Position numbers and translations under genes: made by a program
Notes under the pieces: generated by a model
Told to the model about the DNA's origin: nothing
Database searches by the model: none
The model's input: the letters and a program-made list of their open reading frames with translations, nothing else
Shown: piece after piece, positions 26,601 through 34,773 of the stretch
Layout: each line of letters starts with the position of its first letter
Position numbering within the stretch: position 1 is the stretch's first letter
Source: UBA2402 sp044371005
GTDB lineage: Bacteria; Planctomycetota; Phycisphaerae; Phycisphaerales; UBA1924
NCBI GenBank assembly: GCA_044371005.1
Contig: JBILUL010000007.1
Coordinates: 9,012 to 73,011 of the forward strand
Length of the DNA stretch: 64,000 bases
Reading direction: 5' to 3'

Positions 26601-27319
26601 CCGATCACGGGAACCCGCACATGTGGCATCGAAGCGTTGCTGTGCCAGGCTCCCTTCACAGGGTCGCGTGCCAGTTTCAACTCAACCAGAAGCTCATGAA
26701 TGGTTCGGATGAGCCCGGCGCGATCCGGGCCCAGCTGCGGGGTATCCGCAAGTGCGAGCCGCTCAGCCGGGAGGAGGCCGGATGCCGGCGGGATGGCGCG
26801 AGCAGCTGATGCGAAGGCATCGAGCGAGGCAAAGAGATCTTCTCTGGTTGCCGCGGCGACCAGCGGTTGTGCATACTGCGAGAGCAAATCAAACAAGGGT
26901 GGGGCAACGGCTTCGGGCGGGCAATGCCCGCAATCCCACGCGGCAAAACTCACCGTGCGCCGCCCTTCGGTCGTGCCGTCGCGTGTGGGCGTCAGTTGCC
27001 CCGCGATGCAATGCTCACCCTTCGAGTCGACGATTCTGGCCAGGAAGAGATGGGTCGTGGGAAGCACGACCGATTTCGCCGTCGATTCGCCCGGTGCCTC
27101 CATCTCCGACGCATGACCCGAGAGCTTGATCGACCAGTCGAACATCCGTGACTTCACCACCTTGAGCGGCGAACTCACCCCGGTGATCCCCAGACGCGAC
27201 TGGGCCTCGCCATCATCGGAAGTTGCGTGGTCGATGTACTCGGCCCAGAGCCGATGCTTGCCAAACATCGCCAGCCTCTGACCGCCGGCCGCCGGGTTGG
27301 GAGTGGGGGAGGGATTCAT
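23612..27319 (-). CDS. TagF-like/TM/FGE-like membrane protein
   Basis: 1235 residues. The N-terminal ~330 residues begin with an FGKHRLWAEYIDHA motif and contain SLLVVPLKGDWIDLFVGPCKAS, resembling TagF/ImpM-type T6SS proteins; TagF acts as a post-translational repressor of T6SS assembly in other bacteria. A Pro/Ala-rich linker leads to a single membrane helix near residues 392-414 (VVLAGLGATLVAATAVGWWAL). A long helical region follows. The end has FGE/SUMF1-like motifs (YPFNYVSFEDAQVLAAVCGM, NVAEF near 1153, SDVGFRL near 1195) but no catalytic Cys pair. The start lies 11 bp after the tssM stop, so the two are co-transcribed. The TagF assignment is by pattern only. Confidence 0.6.
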   Translation of the reverse strand: MNPSPTPNPAAGGQRLAMFGKHRLWAEYIDHATSDDGEAQSRLGITGVSSPLKVVKSRMFDWSIKLSGHASEMEAPGESTAKSVVLPTTHLFLARIVDSKGEHCIAGQLTPTRDGTTEGRRTVSFAAWDCGHCPPEAVAPPLFDLLSQYAQPLVAAATREDLFASLDAFASAARAIPPASGLLPAERLALADTPQLGPDRAGLIRTIHELLVELKLARDPVKGAWHSNASMPHVRVPVIGGMPESAGASLIAHASLLRKICGPDADSLLVVPLKGDWIDLFVGPCKASDIAAIGIGRGGKGAMTAERGRTPPTDETAQIRGMLDAWLKESPLPTVHEPASKPGSMSALEGKVAAAVKAVPRPTVAPKPTPSPAVEAPRPAAADEPRRGPSAVVLAGLGATLVAATAVGWWALQNKGKGSDNDGNGQKHVDTTIKPGTDKPVTDTPPKPRDEGKVELSASSRESLVEFGQFLNDLDAIKFPDGSEQSQRSFKSKLKESHDYVKVRLHENLEVNFDATGIESGRMDVLQSLASAINRLVPAADMDDLPKDFADQLKGQLPARVDADAWKSLISGKEVQDKVKEQFAAIDRWKVLRQCAAHAEKVAKDPSMKTAATAAFKAAIEGADPLVFDAWKSETDKAVSQVRAMLDAEQAAADLATKIETAFRTGPQPLKVNEPAFNDLAKLPATDYPKILQLVKEFKDALNDPAKARTLWEKDVPAAVEPPATSKDDALVEAIMPRLRGTLFLELLKTLPAADVTQPLVAKSVDGMLKSPNWADAITTRVSERLGAAVASNDAGATAVWVHLLSQAPDTIRSGYPNWVRANLLINALRARPNGAPGADQDPLARELEPLLTELEAKSPGGGVKAQLELLQQYLKPPEAEPNVGEAISAAIGSNGVCRLEVNPAGPDAVAVVKINGVAVTFIPARSGQSIRYVAATETTVELARALMMALPADRRTALQARMNDDGGKTRPLQTYEMLDEGGKDDAGQPYGKLPGLRKGTLGPTISGDLPQEIAEGPLGLKAGSELQYPFNYVSFEDAQVLAAVCGMELPEVSWYSAASPSEISNLRDKTFHEEYYTKVQELAKKPPVVFRRQPYAPSNLRSHASDSVLFSGQSKVKVTDDAGFAVHSDVPDEIAFFAPAGPLSEAIPAFRRGNVAEFAISPDRTTWIAGSSALSDPTGTDPIELGENRRGKGFSDVGFRLSFKVELKPQAAPRPDLSQLNYVSEPGKTSGPGK

Positions 27320-27330
27320 GGCGTGGTGTT

Positions 27331-30300
27331 TCAGGGGGCGACGAGGTCGGAAGCGTTGACCTTGATGAACGAGCGGCCTTTGGCAACTTCAAGGGTGAAG
27401 GTCAGTGTCGTTTTCCCTTTCCCATCGCCCTCGGGGCCGACCGTGCTAACGGTCACGGAGTTAGTGGCGCTGTCAAGCCACTTCTGAACAAGACATGCCC
27501 AGACCGCGATCTCGCCATCGCAGATGAGTCCGACCATCTTGCCACCGTCGTTCACAGTTCGGTAGAACGAAAGCCGCGTCACTGCCGTCAGGGGAACAGG
27601 CTTGCCAATCTCCGGGGTGGTCAGGGCTTCGTCAATGGCGTACGTGTTAAACTGGTAGCGGTTGAAACTCTCGACCTTGAAGGTCCAGTTGCTGCGCTGC
27701 TTGAGTGACAAGTAGTTGTTGAGCAGCAGCTCTAGTGCCTGTCTTGCCTTGTTTGCCGAATCCGACGACCATGATGGCAGTCGACATTCCATCAAATCGG
27801 GGCATTCGCCTGATGCCGACCCGGCCTTGGCTGCGACCTTGGCCGCTTCGATGAGGTACTCGGTCGCCAGAATTGCGTCATCGATCTGCTGATCTGCTAT
27901 CTTCTGATCTGCAGAAATCACTGGAACTCCAACACCAACGCAGGCCGGTGCTTTCTTGACGAGATCGAAGCTGGCAGCGACCTTTGCCGCGGCGAGGTTC
28001 CTCGATTCGGTCTTGAGCAGGCTTACTGTTCGGTCGAACAACTCCTGCGCCCATAAGCCCCGCGTCGGGCGATCGCGACACGTCAGCAGATTCTGACTGA
28101 CCAATTCGTAGAGAATCTTGGCTGCCTCGGAGTCGGTTGCCTTGTCGGCCAGCGTCGCCATCGCATTGGCGTTCCATTCTTCAAAACCAGCGAATGGACC
28201 AAGCTCGCCACATGCCGTCAGCTCATTGCTGAGTGTTACGAACATCATCGACACCTTGGTCGCATTGCCAAGCAGGAACCGCGTCGTATTCCAGTCGGCC
28301 ACCTTGATCCTCTCAATAAGGCGAGCTGGAACAAGCGTGATGGCATTGACGAGATCTTTCCTGGACCGAGCGATGCTGTCGGCTGCAGATCTCCGCTGTG
28401 TCTCGATGGACTCCTTCTCAAACTTGAGGGTCGTACCGACGGCTTTGAGCGTCTGGTCAAGCTGTTTCAAGCTTGCCGCATTGCGCTTCCCTTCGAGCTC
28501 TGTCCAGTTGCGCAGATCACCCCACAGAGTGGAATCGACTCCATCCACCCATTCCGTACGCCTGACGTTTCCAAGCGCTGTCTGGACCTCTCTGATCTGC
28601 TCGCGAGCATCCAGCCATTCATTTCTTGGCTTGAGCACCTTTTCGTTGATCGCTCCAGCAAACTCCGATTGTGGCTCGATTGTGGCCTTCTCCTCAGACT
28701 TAGACAACCTCGCGAGCACATCAGAGTACTCGGTCCGATTCTTGAAGTCCGTCTTCCACTTGCTCCCGTCTCGCTTGATCAATCCAGCGGACATTGTCGA
28801 GTATTTCGTCCTTGCATCGGCGAGGTTTTTCTTGAAGTCCTGCAGAGTGCGCAGTGTTCCCGCCAGGGAGTCCTGCAACGCGCTCAGTTGCGTCACACGC
28901 GAGACGCACTCTTCAAGGTCGGCGGCGGCAATGTCGCACAGTGCGCTGAAGGATGCAAGATCCGTGTCGTTCTCAGCCCCCGTCACATGAGTCGGCTTGA
29001 ACGTGCAAGCAAGCGTCTTCTCGAGCTCTTTCAGGCGACCATCAAGTTGGTTCCAGGTGCTCGTGAACCCTGGGGTTGCATTCGTCACCTCTTGATTGGT
29101 CTTGGCTTCGAGAGCTTTGGCGGTCGTCTCGAGCATCTCCTTGTCCTTCGCGATCTGATTGCTCAGCGAAACTGCCCGGTACACGAGTTCCACGCGGTTG
29201 CTGCGATCGGTGATGTCCTTGAGTTTCTGCCGGTTCTCAACCGGGAGCGACTGTGCATAAAGCTCGCACAGCTCCTTAAGCCGATCCGACTTGAGCGCAT
29301 CAACTTCGGCCAGCTTCGTCTGGGTCCGCAGAGCCAGTTCCCCATTCTTGTCGGTGGGTGCTCCGGCCTCGTTATTGAAGACGCTCAGGCACCCAAAAAG
29401 CAGCGCCGCATCGTCACTGCCGCCGACTTGGTCGGCGATCAGTTTCTTCAGTTCCTTTGGCCCAAGGCTGGCGTTCTTCGAACTCCTTGAAGCGTAGAGC
29501 AGCAAGGTTTCAATCGACGGGAACTGTTCGGGCTTGATGGCGGCGGGCTTGGCCTTCGGGCCTGGCGGTGCAATGAGTGCGGCGAGCTTGAAGAGTTCCG
29601 AAGCCGCATCGACCGCAGCCTGATCCCAAGGATGGCCTTCGGAGTTTTCTTCCGAAGGAAGCGAACTTTCAAGCTTCTTGTACGTTGCCTGCGCCAGCGG
29701 CTTGAGCAGCATTACTTCAACCGCGAGCTTTGCCGCGTCTTCACGAGCTTCCTCCGCGAGGTTGCGTTCGACCGGGTAGATCGGGGACGAGAAATCCGCC
29801 TGGCTCGCGCGCAGAATCGCGATCAGTTTCATGGCTTCGCTTGGAAGCACGCTGGAGTTCTTGTCGATGATCGCGCTCTTGTCCTTGTCCAGGAAGTCTT
29901 CGCGATTGTCCGTGCTCAGCGCTGTTGCCAGCGTGTTGAGACTGTCACTGTGGCCTCCGATCTGACGGTGAAGTGACCATACGCCGTACGAAGTGATCAG
30001 CAACCCCAACACGGCGGCGACCGCCGTGCTCACGATGGCGATCATGCTCCGACGCCAGTCCTCCTGTGCGATGTTCCCGGTTGTGGCGACCAGACCCGCT
30101 TCCTTGGTCACCTTGTTGGCGATCAGATCGTGGATGAACAGGCCAGTGTCGCGCTTTACCGCACCGGCGCCCATCTGCTCGAGGCGGCTCATCAGTTCAT
30201 CGCGATTGTTGCCGAAGCTCGCCAGCAGGTCGTCATCGATGGCGATTCCCTGCGAGAGCGAACTGGTGAAATAGACGCCGCGGAAGAAGACCGGGAACGT

Positions 30301-31449
30301 CTGATCACCGACCTCCGCGGGAATGACCTTCTCGATGAACTTCTGCAGGCGGGGAATGATCTTCTGCTCGAACGCGTTGGGCAGCAGCACGGCTTCATCG
30401 ATCGCGTCAGCACGCTCGATTCCATCACGCTTGGTCTGGGTCGCCAGGAATGCATCGCGGCGTTCCTTCATGTTCCGCAGCAGGCCGCGAAGATTGTCCA
30501 CCAGTTTCGGTGTCGACGCCCGGCCGGCACGCGCTTTGTCCGCCTTGCCCGCCTTCATCGGGTCCGACCAGCCCACCACCTGGTGCGACCAGTTGTCCAC
30601 ATCGCCTGGCTCGGCAAAGACATCGTCAAAGCCCGGGATGCGATCACACTTGGTCAGAATGATGTAGACCGGGAACCGCACCTTGAGAATGTTGCGGATC
30701 ATGTCAATGCCGCGGCGGACCGGCGCGATGACATCGTCATCAAACTGCTTTGCCGTCTGCGTGCGGATCGTCTCACCATCCAGGCACAGCATCAGCCCGT
30801 TGATCGGGTAGGCCGGTCGCACTTCCTTGAGCGTCTTGAGGAATGCTTCCCACGCCTTCGTGTCCTGAGTCAGAATGCCGCCCGCTGTGTCGAGCATCAC
30901 CGCGTTGCGACCGAACCACCAGTCCATCATGTGCGTGCCGCCCACGCCAGGAACATTGAGCTTGTCGCCGCTGAGGAACTCCTGGCTGTCGGCATCGAAG
31001 AACTCAAGCTGGCTCTTCTCGAGCATGGTCGTCTTGCCGCTGCCCGTGGGGCCCGCCAGAAGGAACCAGGGCTGGGAGTAGAGCGTGACCTTCTGCCCGC
31101 CGCTCGAATCGCGGCGGATCTTGTCGCGGTAGTAGGTCAGCCCCTTGATCAGCTTCTCCTGAAGCGTCTGAAGCCGCTCGTGGTCTTCATCCGTCAGCGG
31201 CTTATCCGATGACCGGCTCATCTCGGCTTTCACCCGGTCGAAGATCGCATCATCCTTGGGAGCCACCAGCGTTCCCACCAGCATCCAGACGGCCAGCGCG
31301 GCACAGCCGCAGAAGCCGATGATGCCCGCGATCTTGTAGACGCCCGGCAACTGCAGCCCCACGCCGCCTGCCGCGAGCGCCATGAGCAGCAGCGACGTGA
31401 TCTTTGCCACCACCGGAATCCGACCCCACAGTTGCTTGAGACCCATCAT
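27331..31449 (-). CDS. tssM: T6SS membrane complex protein TssM (IcmF)
   Basis: 1372 residues from the ATG at 31449, which has AGGAAGAG six bases upstream; an upstream TTG at 31476 is less likely. Two N-terminal membrane helices (residues about 15-62) are followed by a cytoplasmic NTPase domain with Walker A GPTGSGKTT (133-141), LDTAG, and TKCD in IILTKCDRIPGFDD. A third membrane helix (STAVAAVLGLLITSYGVWSL) leads to a large periplasmic helical part and a C-terminal beta domain. TssM spans the inner membrane and with TssL and TssJ forms the T6SS envelope channel. It lies between tssL and the TagF-like gene in one operon. The Walker A motif is intact. The length is typical for the family (about 1100-1300), at the upper end. 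Confidence 0.93.
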   Translation of the reverse strand: MMGLKQLWGRIPVVAKITSLLLMALAAGGVGLQLPGVYKIAGIIGFCGCAALAVWMLVGTLVAPKDDAIFDRVKAEMSRSSDKPLTDEDHERLQTLQEKLIKGLTYYRDKIRRDSSGGQKVTLYSQPWFLLAGPTGSGKTTMLEKSQLEFFDADSQEFLSGDKLNVPGVGGTHMMDWWFGRNAVMLDTAGGILTQDTKAWEAFLKTLKEVRPAYPINGLMLCLDGETIRTQTAKQFDDDVIAPVRRGIDMIRNILKVRFPVYIILTKCDRIPGFDDVFAEPGDVDNWSHQVVGWSDPMKAGKADKARAGRASTPKLVDNLRGLLRNMKERRDAFLATQTKRDGIERADAIDEAVLLPNAFEQKIIPRLQKFIEKVIPAEVGDQTFPVFFRGVYFTSSLSQGIAIDDDLLASFGNNRDELMSRLEQMGAGAVKRDTGLFIHDLIANKVTKEAGLVATTGNIAQEDWRRSMIAIVSTAVAAVLGLLITSYGVWSLHRQIGGHSDSLNTLATALSTDNREDFLDKDKSAIIDKNSSVLPSEAMKLIAILRASQADFSSPIYPVERNLAEEAREDAAKLAVEVMLLKPLAQATYKKLESSLPSEENSEGHPWDQAAVDAASELFKLAALIAPPGPKAKPAAIKPEQFPSIETLLLYASRSSKNASLGPKELKKLIADQVGGSDDAALLFGCLSVFNNEAGAPTDKNGELALRTQTKLAEVDALKSDRLKELCELYAQSLPVENRQKLKDITDRSNRVELVYRAVSLSNQIAKDKEMLETTAKALEAKTNQEVTNATPGFTSTWNQLDGRLKELEKTLACTFKPTHVTGAENDTDLASFSALCDIAAADLEECVSRVTQLSALQDSLAGTLRTLQDFKKNLADARTKYSTMSAGLIKRDGSKWKTDFKNRTEYSDVLARLSKSEEKATIEPQSEFAGAINEKVLKPRNEWLDAREQIREVQTALGNVRRTEWVDGVDSTLWGDLRNWTELEGKRNAASLKQLDQTLKAVGTTLKFEKESIETQRRSAADSIARSRKDLVNAITLVPARLIERIKVADWNTTRFLLGNATKVSMMFVTLSNELTACGELGPFAGFEEWNANAMATLADKATDSEAAKILYELVSQNLLTCRDRPTRGLWAQELFDRTVSLLKTESRNLAAAKVAASFDLVKKAPACVGVGVPVISADQKIADQQIDDAILATEYLIEAAKVAAKAGSASGECPDLMECRLPSWSSDSANKARQALELLLNNYLSLKQRSNWTFKVESFNRYQFNTYAIDEALTTPEIGKPVPLTAVTRLSFYRTVNDGGKMVGLICDGEIAVWACLVQKWLDSATNSVTVSTVGPEGDGKGKTTLTFTLEVAKGRSFIKVNASDLVAP

Positions 31450-31548
31450 GTATAGCTCTTCCTGATTCTGGATCAATGCTTCAGATACTCAATGCACATC
31501 GGTGCAACGCGAAAACGCCAAGGTGCGCGCACCAGGCCGCTCAACGGA

Positions 31549-32361
31549 TCATTTCGCCGAACCAGTCCCCTGGTCTGAATCCGGTTTTGGCTCCGACTTC
31601 TTGGTGACAGGTTCCGCCGATTGCTTGTCGTTTCCCAGTCGAACCCTATAGACGTCCTGGATCGCCTTGGTAGTTTGCTTTACCGTCAGGGTGGCGAAGT
31701 AGAAAGCACCAAAGTACGCGATGATCACGAACCCGATGATTGCCACCAGGGTGACACCCGACTGCTTGATGCGGACGCTCGGCGGCGGTTCCACCGCCTT
31801 CTCTTCGATGAAGGGCTTTCCGGTGATCAGCGCCGGGAGCGACCGCGCCGAGTCATCGATGCCCAGTGAATCACGCAGACGCCCCATGTAGTCATTGAGC
31901 GTCTGCGGTTCGCGATTCCGGTCGCCATTGAACCCAAGTTCAAGCGCCCGCAGCATCACTTCGCGGCGGCCCCGCGTCTGATCCGCGGGATTGTCGAGGA
32001 GGTACTCAAGGTGCTTGAAGAACAGGTCGGCCCAGCCCTGGTCGTGATAGGGCGCGCCAGCCGAGATCTGCTTCCACGCCTGACGCAGCTGTCCATCGAA
32101 CCGCCACGCGGTGTCATCGATCAGATGGCAGAGTGTCCGATGCACGCCGATGGTCGACAGCTCAATGTCGTTGTTGCCAGGCTCGGCGACATTGAACTCA
32201 TCGCCAAGGCCCATTGCTTCCGCGTTGGCCTTGGCCTGTTCCAGTGCCGCCATCGCATCCCGCTGAAGCCGAGACACATCAAACTTGGCACGCATGTGCC
32301 GCATGCGGTTCATTTGACACACGAATACGAACACCGGCTCGCACGCTTCCAGCATTGACAT
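31549..32361 (-). CDS. tssL: T6SS inner-membrane protein TssL (DotU family)
   Basis: 270 residues from the ATG at 32361; the frame extends to a TTG at 32400, but MSMLEACEPVFVFVCQMNRM fits the usual start. The DotU-type cytoplasmic domain has HLIDDTAWRFDG and FFKHLEYLLDNPAD, family hallmarks. A C-terminal membrane helix (VTLVAIIGFVIIAYFGAFYFA) is present, and the protein ends in a short charged tail. There is no OmpA-like peptidoglycan-binding domain, so anchoring to the wall must come from another protein. It lies 99 bp upstream of tssM, same strand. No clear Shine-Dalgarno was seen. Confidence 0.88.
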   Translation of the reverse strand: MSMLEACEPVFVFVCQMNRMRHMRAKFDVSRLQRDAMAALEQAKANAEAMGLGDEFNVAEPGNNDIELSTIGVHRTLCHLIDDTAWRFDGQLRQAWKQISAGAPYHDQGWADLFFKHLEYLLDNPADQTRGRREVMLRALELGFNGDRNREPQTLNDYMGRLRDSLGIDDSARSLPALITGKPFIEEKAVEPPPSVRIKQSGVTLVAIIGFVIIAYFGAFYFATLTVKQTTKAIQDVYRVRLGNDKQSAEPVTKKSEPKPDSDQGTGSAK

Positions 32362-32831
32362 GGTGAGTGTTCCAGAATCCGACACGACACCACCGCGCAA
32401 AGCGCAGGTGACGCCAAAGTGAAGATGGGTGGCTCAGGGGTTAGCGTGTTCTCGCCGCGTGACCCGCAGAGACTTGCAGGAGATTTCGTGTTTCAACGAG
32501 ATTTCGGTCGGCTGTTCGCATCCCAAGCATCGCACGCGCGAGTCGTCACAGACTCTTCCCCGCCGCGTTGCCCCAAGAAACGCCAACGAGGATAGCACGC
32601 GGCGACCCGCGCCGACCAGCACACAAGCGATTCTCACGATCAGCTGAACATGCGTTCGCTCACAAGCGCAGCGCGTGTCGACCGCCGATCCGAACATTTT
32701 CCGAAGAAGCACACCGGCGCGGCGCGGACACCGGTGGCCTCACTCGCGTCTCATTCGATTGCGGATGCTGCCGGAGCCTCGGTTTGTTCGCCGCGTGGAC
32801 GCAGCCGCTGTGGCTTGGGGGGCAACTGGGC
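32362..32831. other. 470-bp gap upstream of tssL, no gene recognised
   Basis: Both flanking genes are on the minus strand, so this holds the end of the PAAR transcript and the probable promoter of the tssL-tssM-TagF operon. Small open frames on either strand lack ribosome-binding sites and protein-like patterns. No strong terminator was seen. Confidence 0.4.
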
Positions 32832-33131
32832 TCATCCGCCGACGATGACGGTGGGGCACCCACCGACGATCACCCCGCCGTGCACGGTGTTGTCACCCAT
32901 GCGTGCCGCGGGCTTGTAGCCGATCATGACGGTTGCCGAACCACGAATAATGACATCCGGAGGGCCGACGCAGATGCACTGGTCGGTCACCACCGCCGCG
33001 GGAAGAAAGCCGATCAGGACCGTGGGCACACACGGACCGACAATCGGGCCACCCACGTGCGGAATAGGCGGCACGCCAGGCGTCACCATCGGGCACACAT
33101 GCATGTCGGTCAGACGAGCAGCTGGGGGCAT
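32832..33131 (-). CDS. stand-alone PAAR protein (T6SS spike tip)
   Basis: 99 residues from the ATG at 33131. The whole protein is a PAAR fold: MPPAARLTDMHVCPMVTPG at the start, HVGGPIVGPCVPTVLIG, and repeated SATVMIGYKPAARMGD and NTVHGGVIVGGCPTVIVGG. The usual length for free PAAR tips is about 95-100. It caps VgrG and binds metal through conserved His and Cys. It is the last gene of the DUF4123/effector island and probably serves as the tip for candidate effector B, which lacks its own PAAR. Confidence 0.92.
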   Translation of the reverse strand: MPPAARLTDMHVCPMVTPGVPPIPHVGGPIVGPCVPTVLIGFLPAAVVTDQCICVGPPDVIIRGSATVMIGYKPAARMGDNTVHGGVIVGGCPTVIVGG

Positions 33132-33263
33132 GGCAGAGTTCCGATCAGGAAAGCGAGGGGAGAGTGACACTCGCCTCCACCGGCAGAGCATATGACACTT
33201 CTGATGGGTTCGTGGCACGGCATGCGGGGGAGAGCGAGGGGCAAGGGCAAGGTGCGGGAGATC

Positions 33264-33623
33264 CTACTTATCTTCCGGCGGGCGCTGACCTTGTGAGTGG
33301 TCATGATCGGGCGGGCAAGCCGGAAGGGTGATCGCGCTGAGCTGGCCGATCCGTTCTGTTCGGGAAAGATCGGGGTTTGTAACGATGGTGCGGATCGACT
33401 CGATCGTGGTTGCATCAGGATTCGCCGCGGCGATTCGGGCAAACTGTGGCAACAGGGCGATTGCTTCACGTTCATCCGTTACGCCGACCGCGCTGAGCAA
33501 CTGCAGACACAGGCCGATCGTCTGATCAGAAGCGCCCGGCAGCGCTTCGCGCCAGGTTTCCATGGCGACCGACCGCGAAAGTTCCTCCAACAGGCGAAGT
33601 TGTGCGTTGCGAACCGTCAGCAT
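33264..33623 (-). CDS. small helical protein, T6SS-associated, copy 2
   Basis: 119 residues with a near-perfect AAGGAGGA six bases before the ATG. Mostly alpha-helical, with no signal peptide. It resembles the product of 36618-36977 in length and pattern: a start of the M-x-x-x-R-x-x-Q-L type, an E/L-rich first helix, and then TIGLCLQLLSAVGVTDEREAI against WVENLVTLSESLGIEGASEV. Small helical proteins of this style occur beside PAAR and VgrG effectors and may help load cargo or tips. It lies 132 bp upstream of the PAAR gene. The function is unproven. Confidence 0.75.
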   Translation of the reverse strand: MLTVRNAQLRLLEELSRSVAMETWREALPGASDQTIGLCLQLLSAVGVTDEREAIALLPQFARIAAANPDATTIESIRTIVTNPDLSRTERIGQLSAITLPACPPDHDHSQGQRPPEDK

Positions 33624-33882
33624 GCTGATTCCTCCTTGCCGTCACCCCGGATCGTCTGGCCCCCGGAACCCATACCCGAACAATCAGTACGAATCAGCGT
33701 GTTCGGGCAGCAGACGATCTCTCAGGGAGTTTCGCACCAGAGCGATCGCTGGATCCTCCGGTGCGAGTTGATTGGCGATGATGCATCTACTGGGACCTGC
33801 AGGAATTGCTGAAGGCATCGCATCGACGGGTTCCAAGCCGTTCGGTGCCGCGGGGCGCAATCGAACTGGAAGGTTGGACGGG

Positions 33883-34749
33883 TTATCGCACATGCAGCAG
33901 GGATCCGGTAGCATCCTGGCAATAAACTGCCTTCATGTACCACGCCAGTGGCGCATCCTTGAACTCGAAACGGAGGATGCTGTCTCCGCTGGAATCCTCG
34001 AGGCGAGCCAGCTTGCCGTTGCCGTTCAGATGCACCTTCGCACGGTCAACGTCGAGGGCCGCGAGCTTGAGCTCGGAGTTCTTCAGCATCGAGAAGTAAT
34101 CGGTCAGTTCGTATCCTGTCTCGACGCTGTCTTCGTAATAGGCTTGGGAGAGTTCGCGGGCCTTGAGTGAGACGATGTCGCGCACGGTCAGAACATCAAA
34201 GCGGCTCAGCGCCGCGTGCAGCCGCGAGTACGCTTCGATCAACCGTTGACGCGTGGCGGGATCGTTGGCGAAGGCGGGTGCCGTCCACCAGGCCCAGTCG
34301 GGAAAGCCATGGACGCACTCCGCGGCCCGGGTGGCGGTGTATCCGACAGTCGTGGGAGTCCGGGGTGTGGTGACGACTTCCAGGCCCGGGTAGGCCCGGG
34401 ATGGTTCGAAACCTCGATTGCTCCGTGCCAGCGATCCGTCGAAAGCCAGGCCCGTGACCGGAATGTCCAACTCACGCGGCGTGCCATGTTCGCGAACAGC
34501 CAACACCACCTGAATCTGCGCGAGTTCGTCGATGGGGTCGCGGCCAGTGCCGGGCGAGGCCGCGTGCAAGGTCAGCGTGTTGGGGCCGGCGACCACCCAC
34601 TGGTTGACGGGGATCGCAACCTTCAGTTCGCCATCGTCGGTTTCGGAGTGAATCTCCACGCCGTTGAGGGTTATCTTGAAGGCGCAGCCAGCGGACTGCA
34701 CATTGGCCGTGAAGGTCGGGCGTTGAAGTTGGTCAGGGCGGGTGAACAT
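33883..34749 (-). CDS. effector-partner family protein B, candidate immunity or adaptor
   Basis: 288 residues, starting 24 bp after the stop of candidate effector B. The N-terminal beta segment (FKITLNGVEIHSETDDGELK, then WVVAGPNTLTLHAASP), the block GFPDWAWWTAP and the following helical part (LIEAYSRLHAALSRFDVLTV) parallel the product of 5273-5995. It is longer by about 48 residues, mainly in the middle. No membrane helix or signal peptide is seen. The matching position after a matching large gene suggests an immunity protein or a stabilising partner of that gene's product. No named family is recognised. Confidence 0.7.
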   Translation of the reverse strand: MFTRPDQLQRPTFTANVQSAGCAFKITLNGVEIHSETDDGELKVAIPVNQWVVAGPNTLTLHAASPGTGRDPIDELAQIQVVLAVREHGTPRELDIPVTGLAFDGSLARSNRGFEPSRAYPGLEVVTTPRTPTTVGYTATRAAECVHGFPDWAWWTAPAFANDPATRQRLIEAYSRLHAALSRFDVLTVRDIVSLKARELSQAYYEDSVETGYELTDYFSMLKNSELKLAALDVDRAKVHLNGNGKLARLEDSSGDSILRFEFKDAPLAWYMKAVYCQDATGSLLHVR

Positions 34750-34773
34750 GGGAGCTTTGGTCCGGTGCTGAAA

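Noticed and set aside
33684..33893. Possible small minus-strand gene (about 69 codons) between the partner gene and the second small helical gene
   Set aside because: It overlaps the end of the partner gene and has no ribosome-binding site. The C-terminal part looks faintly protein-like, but support is too weak.
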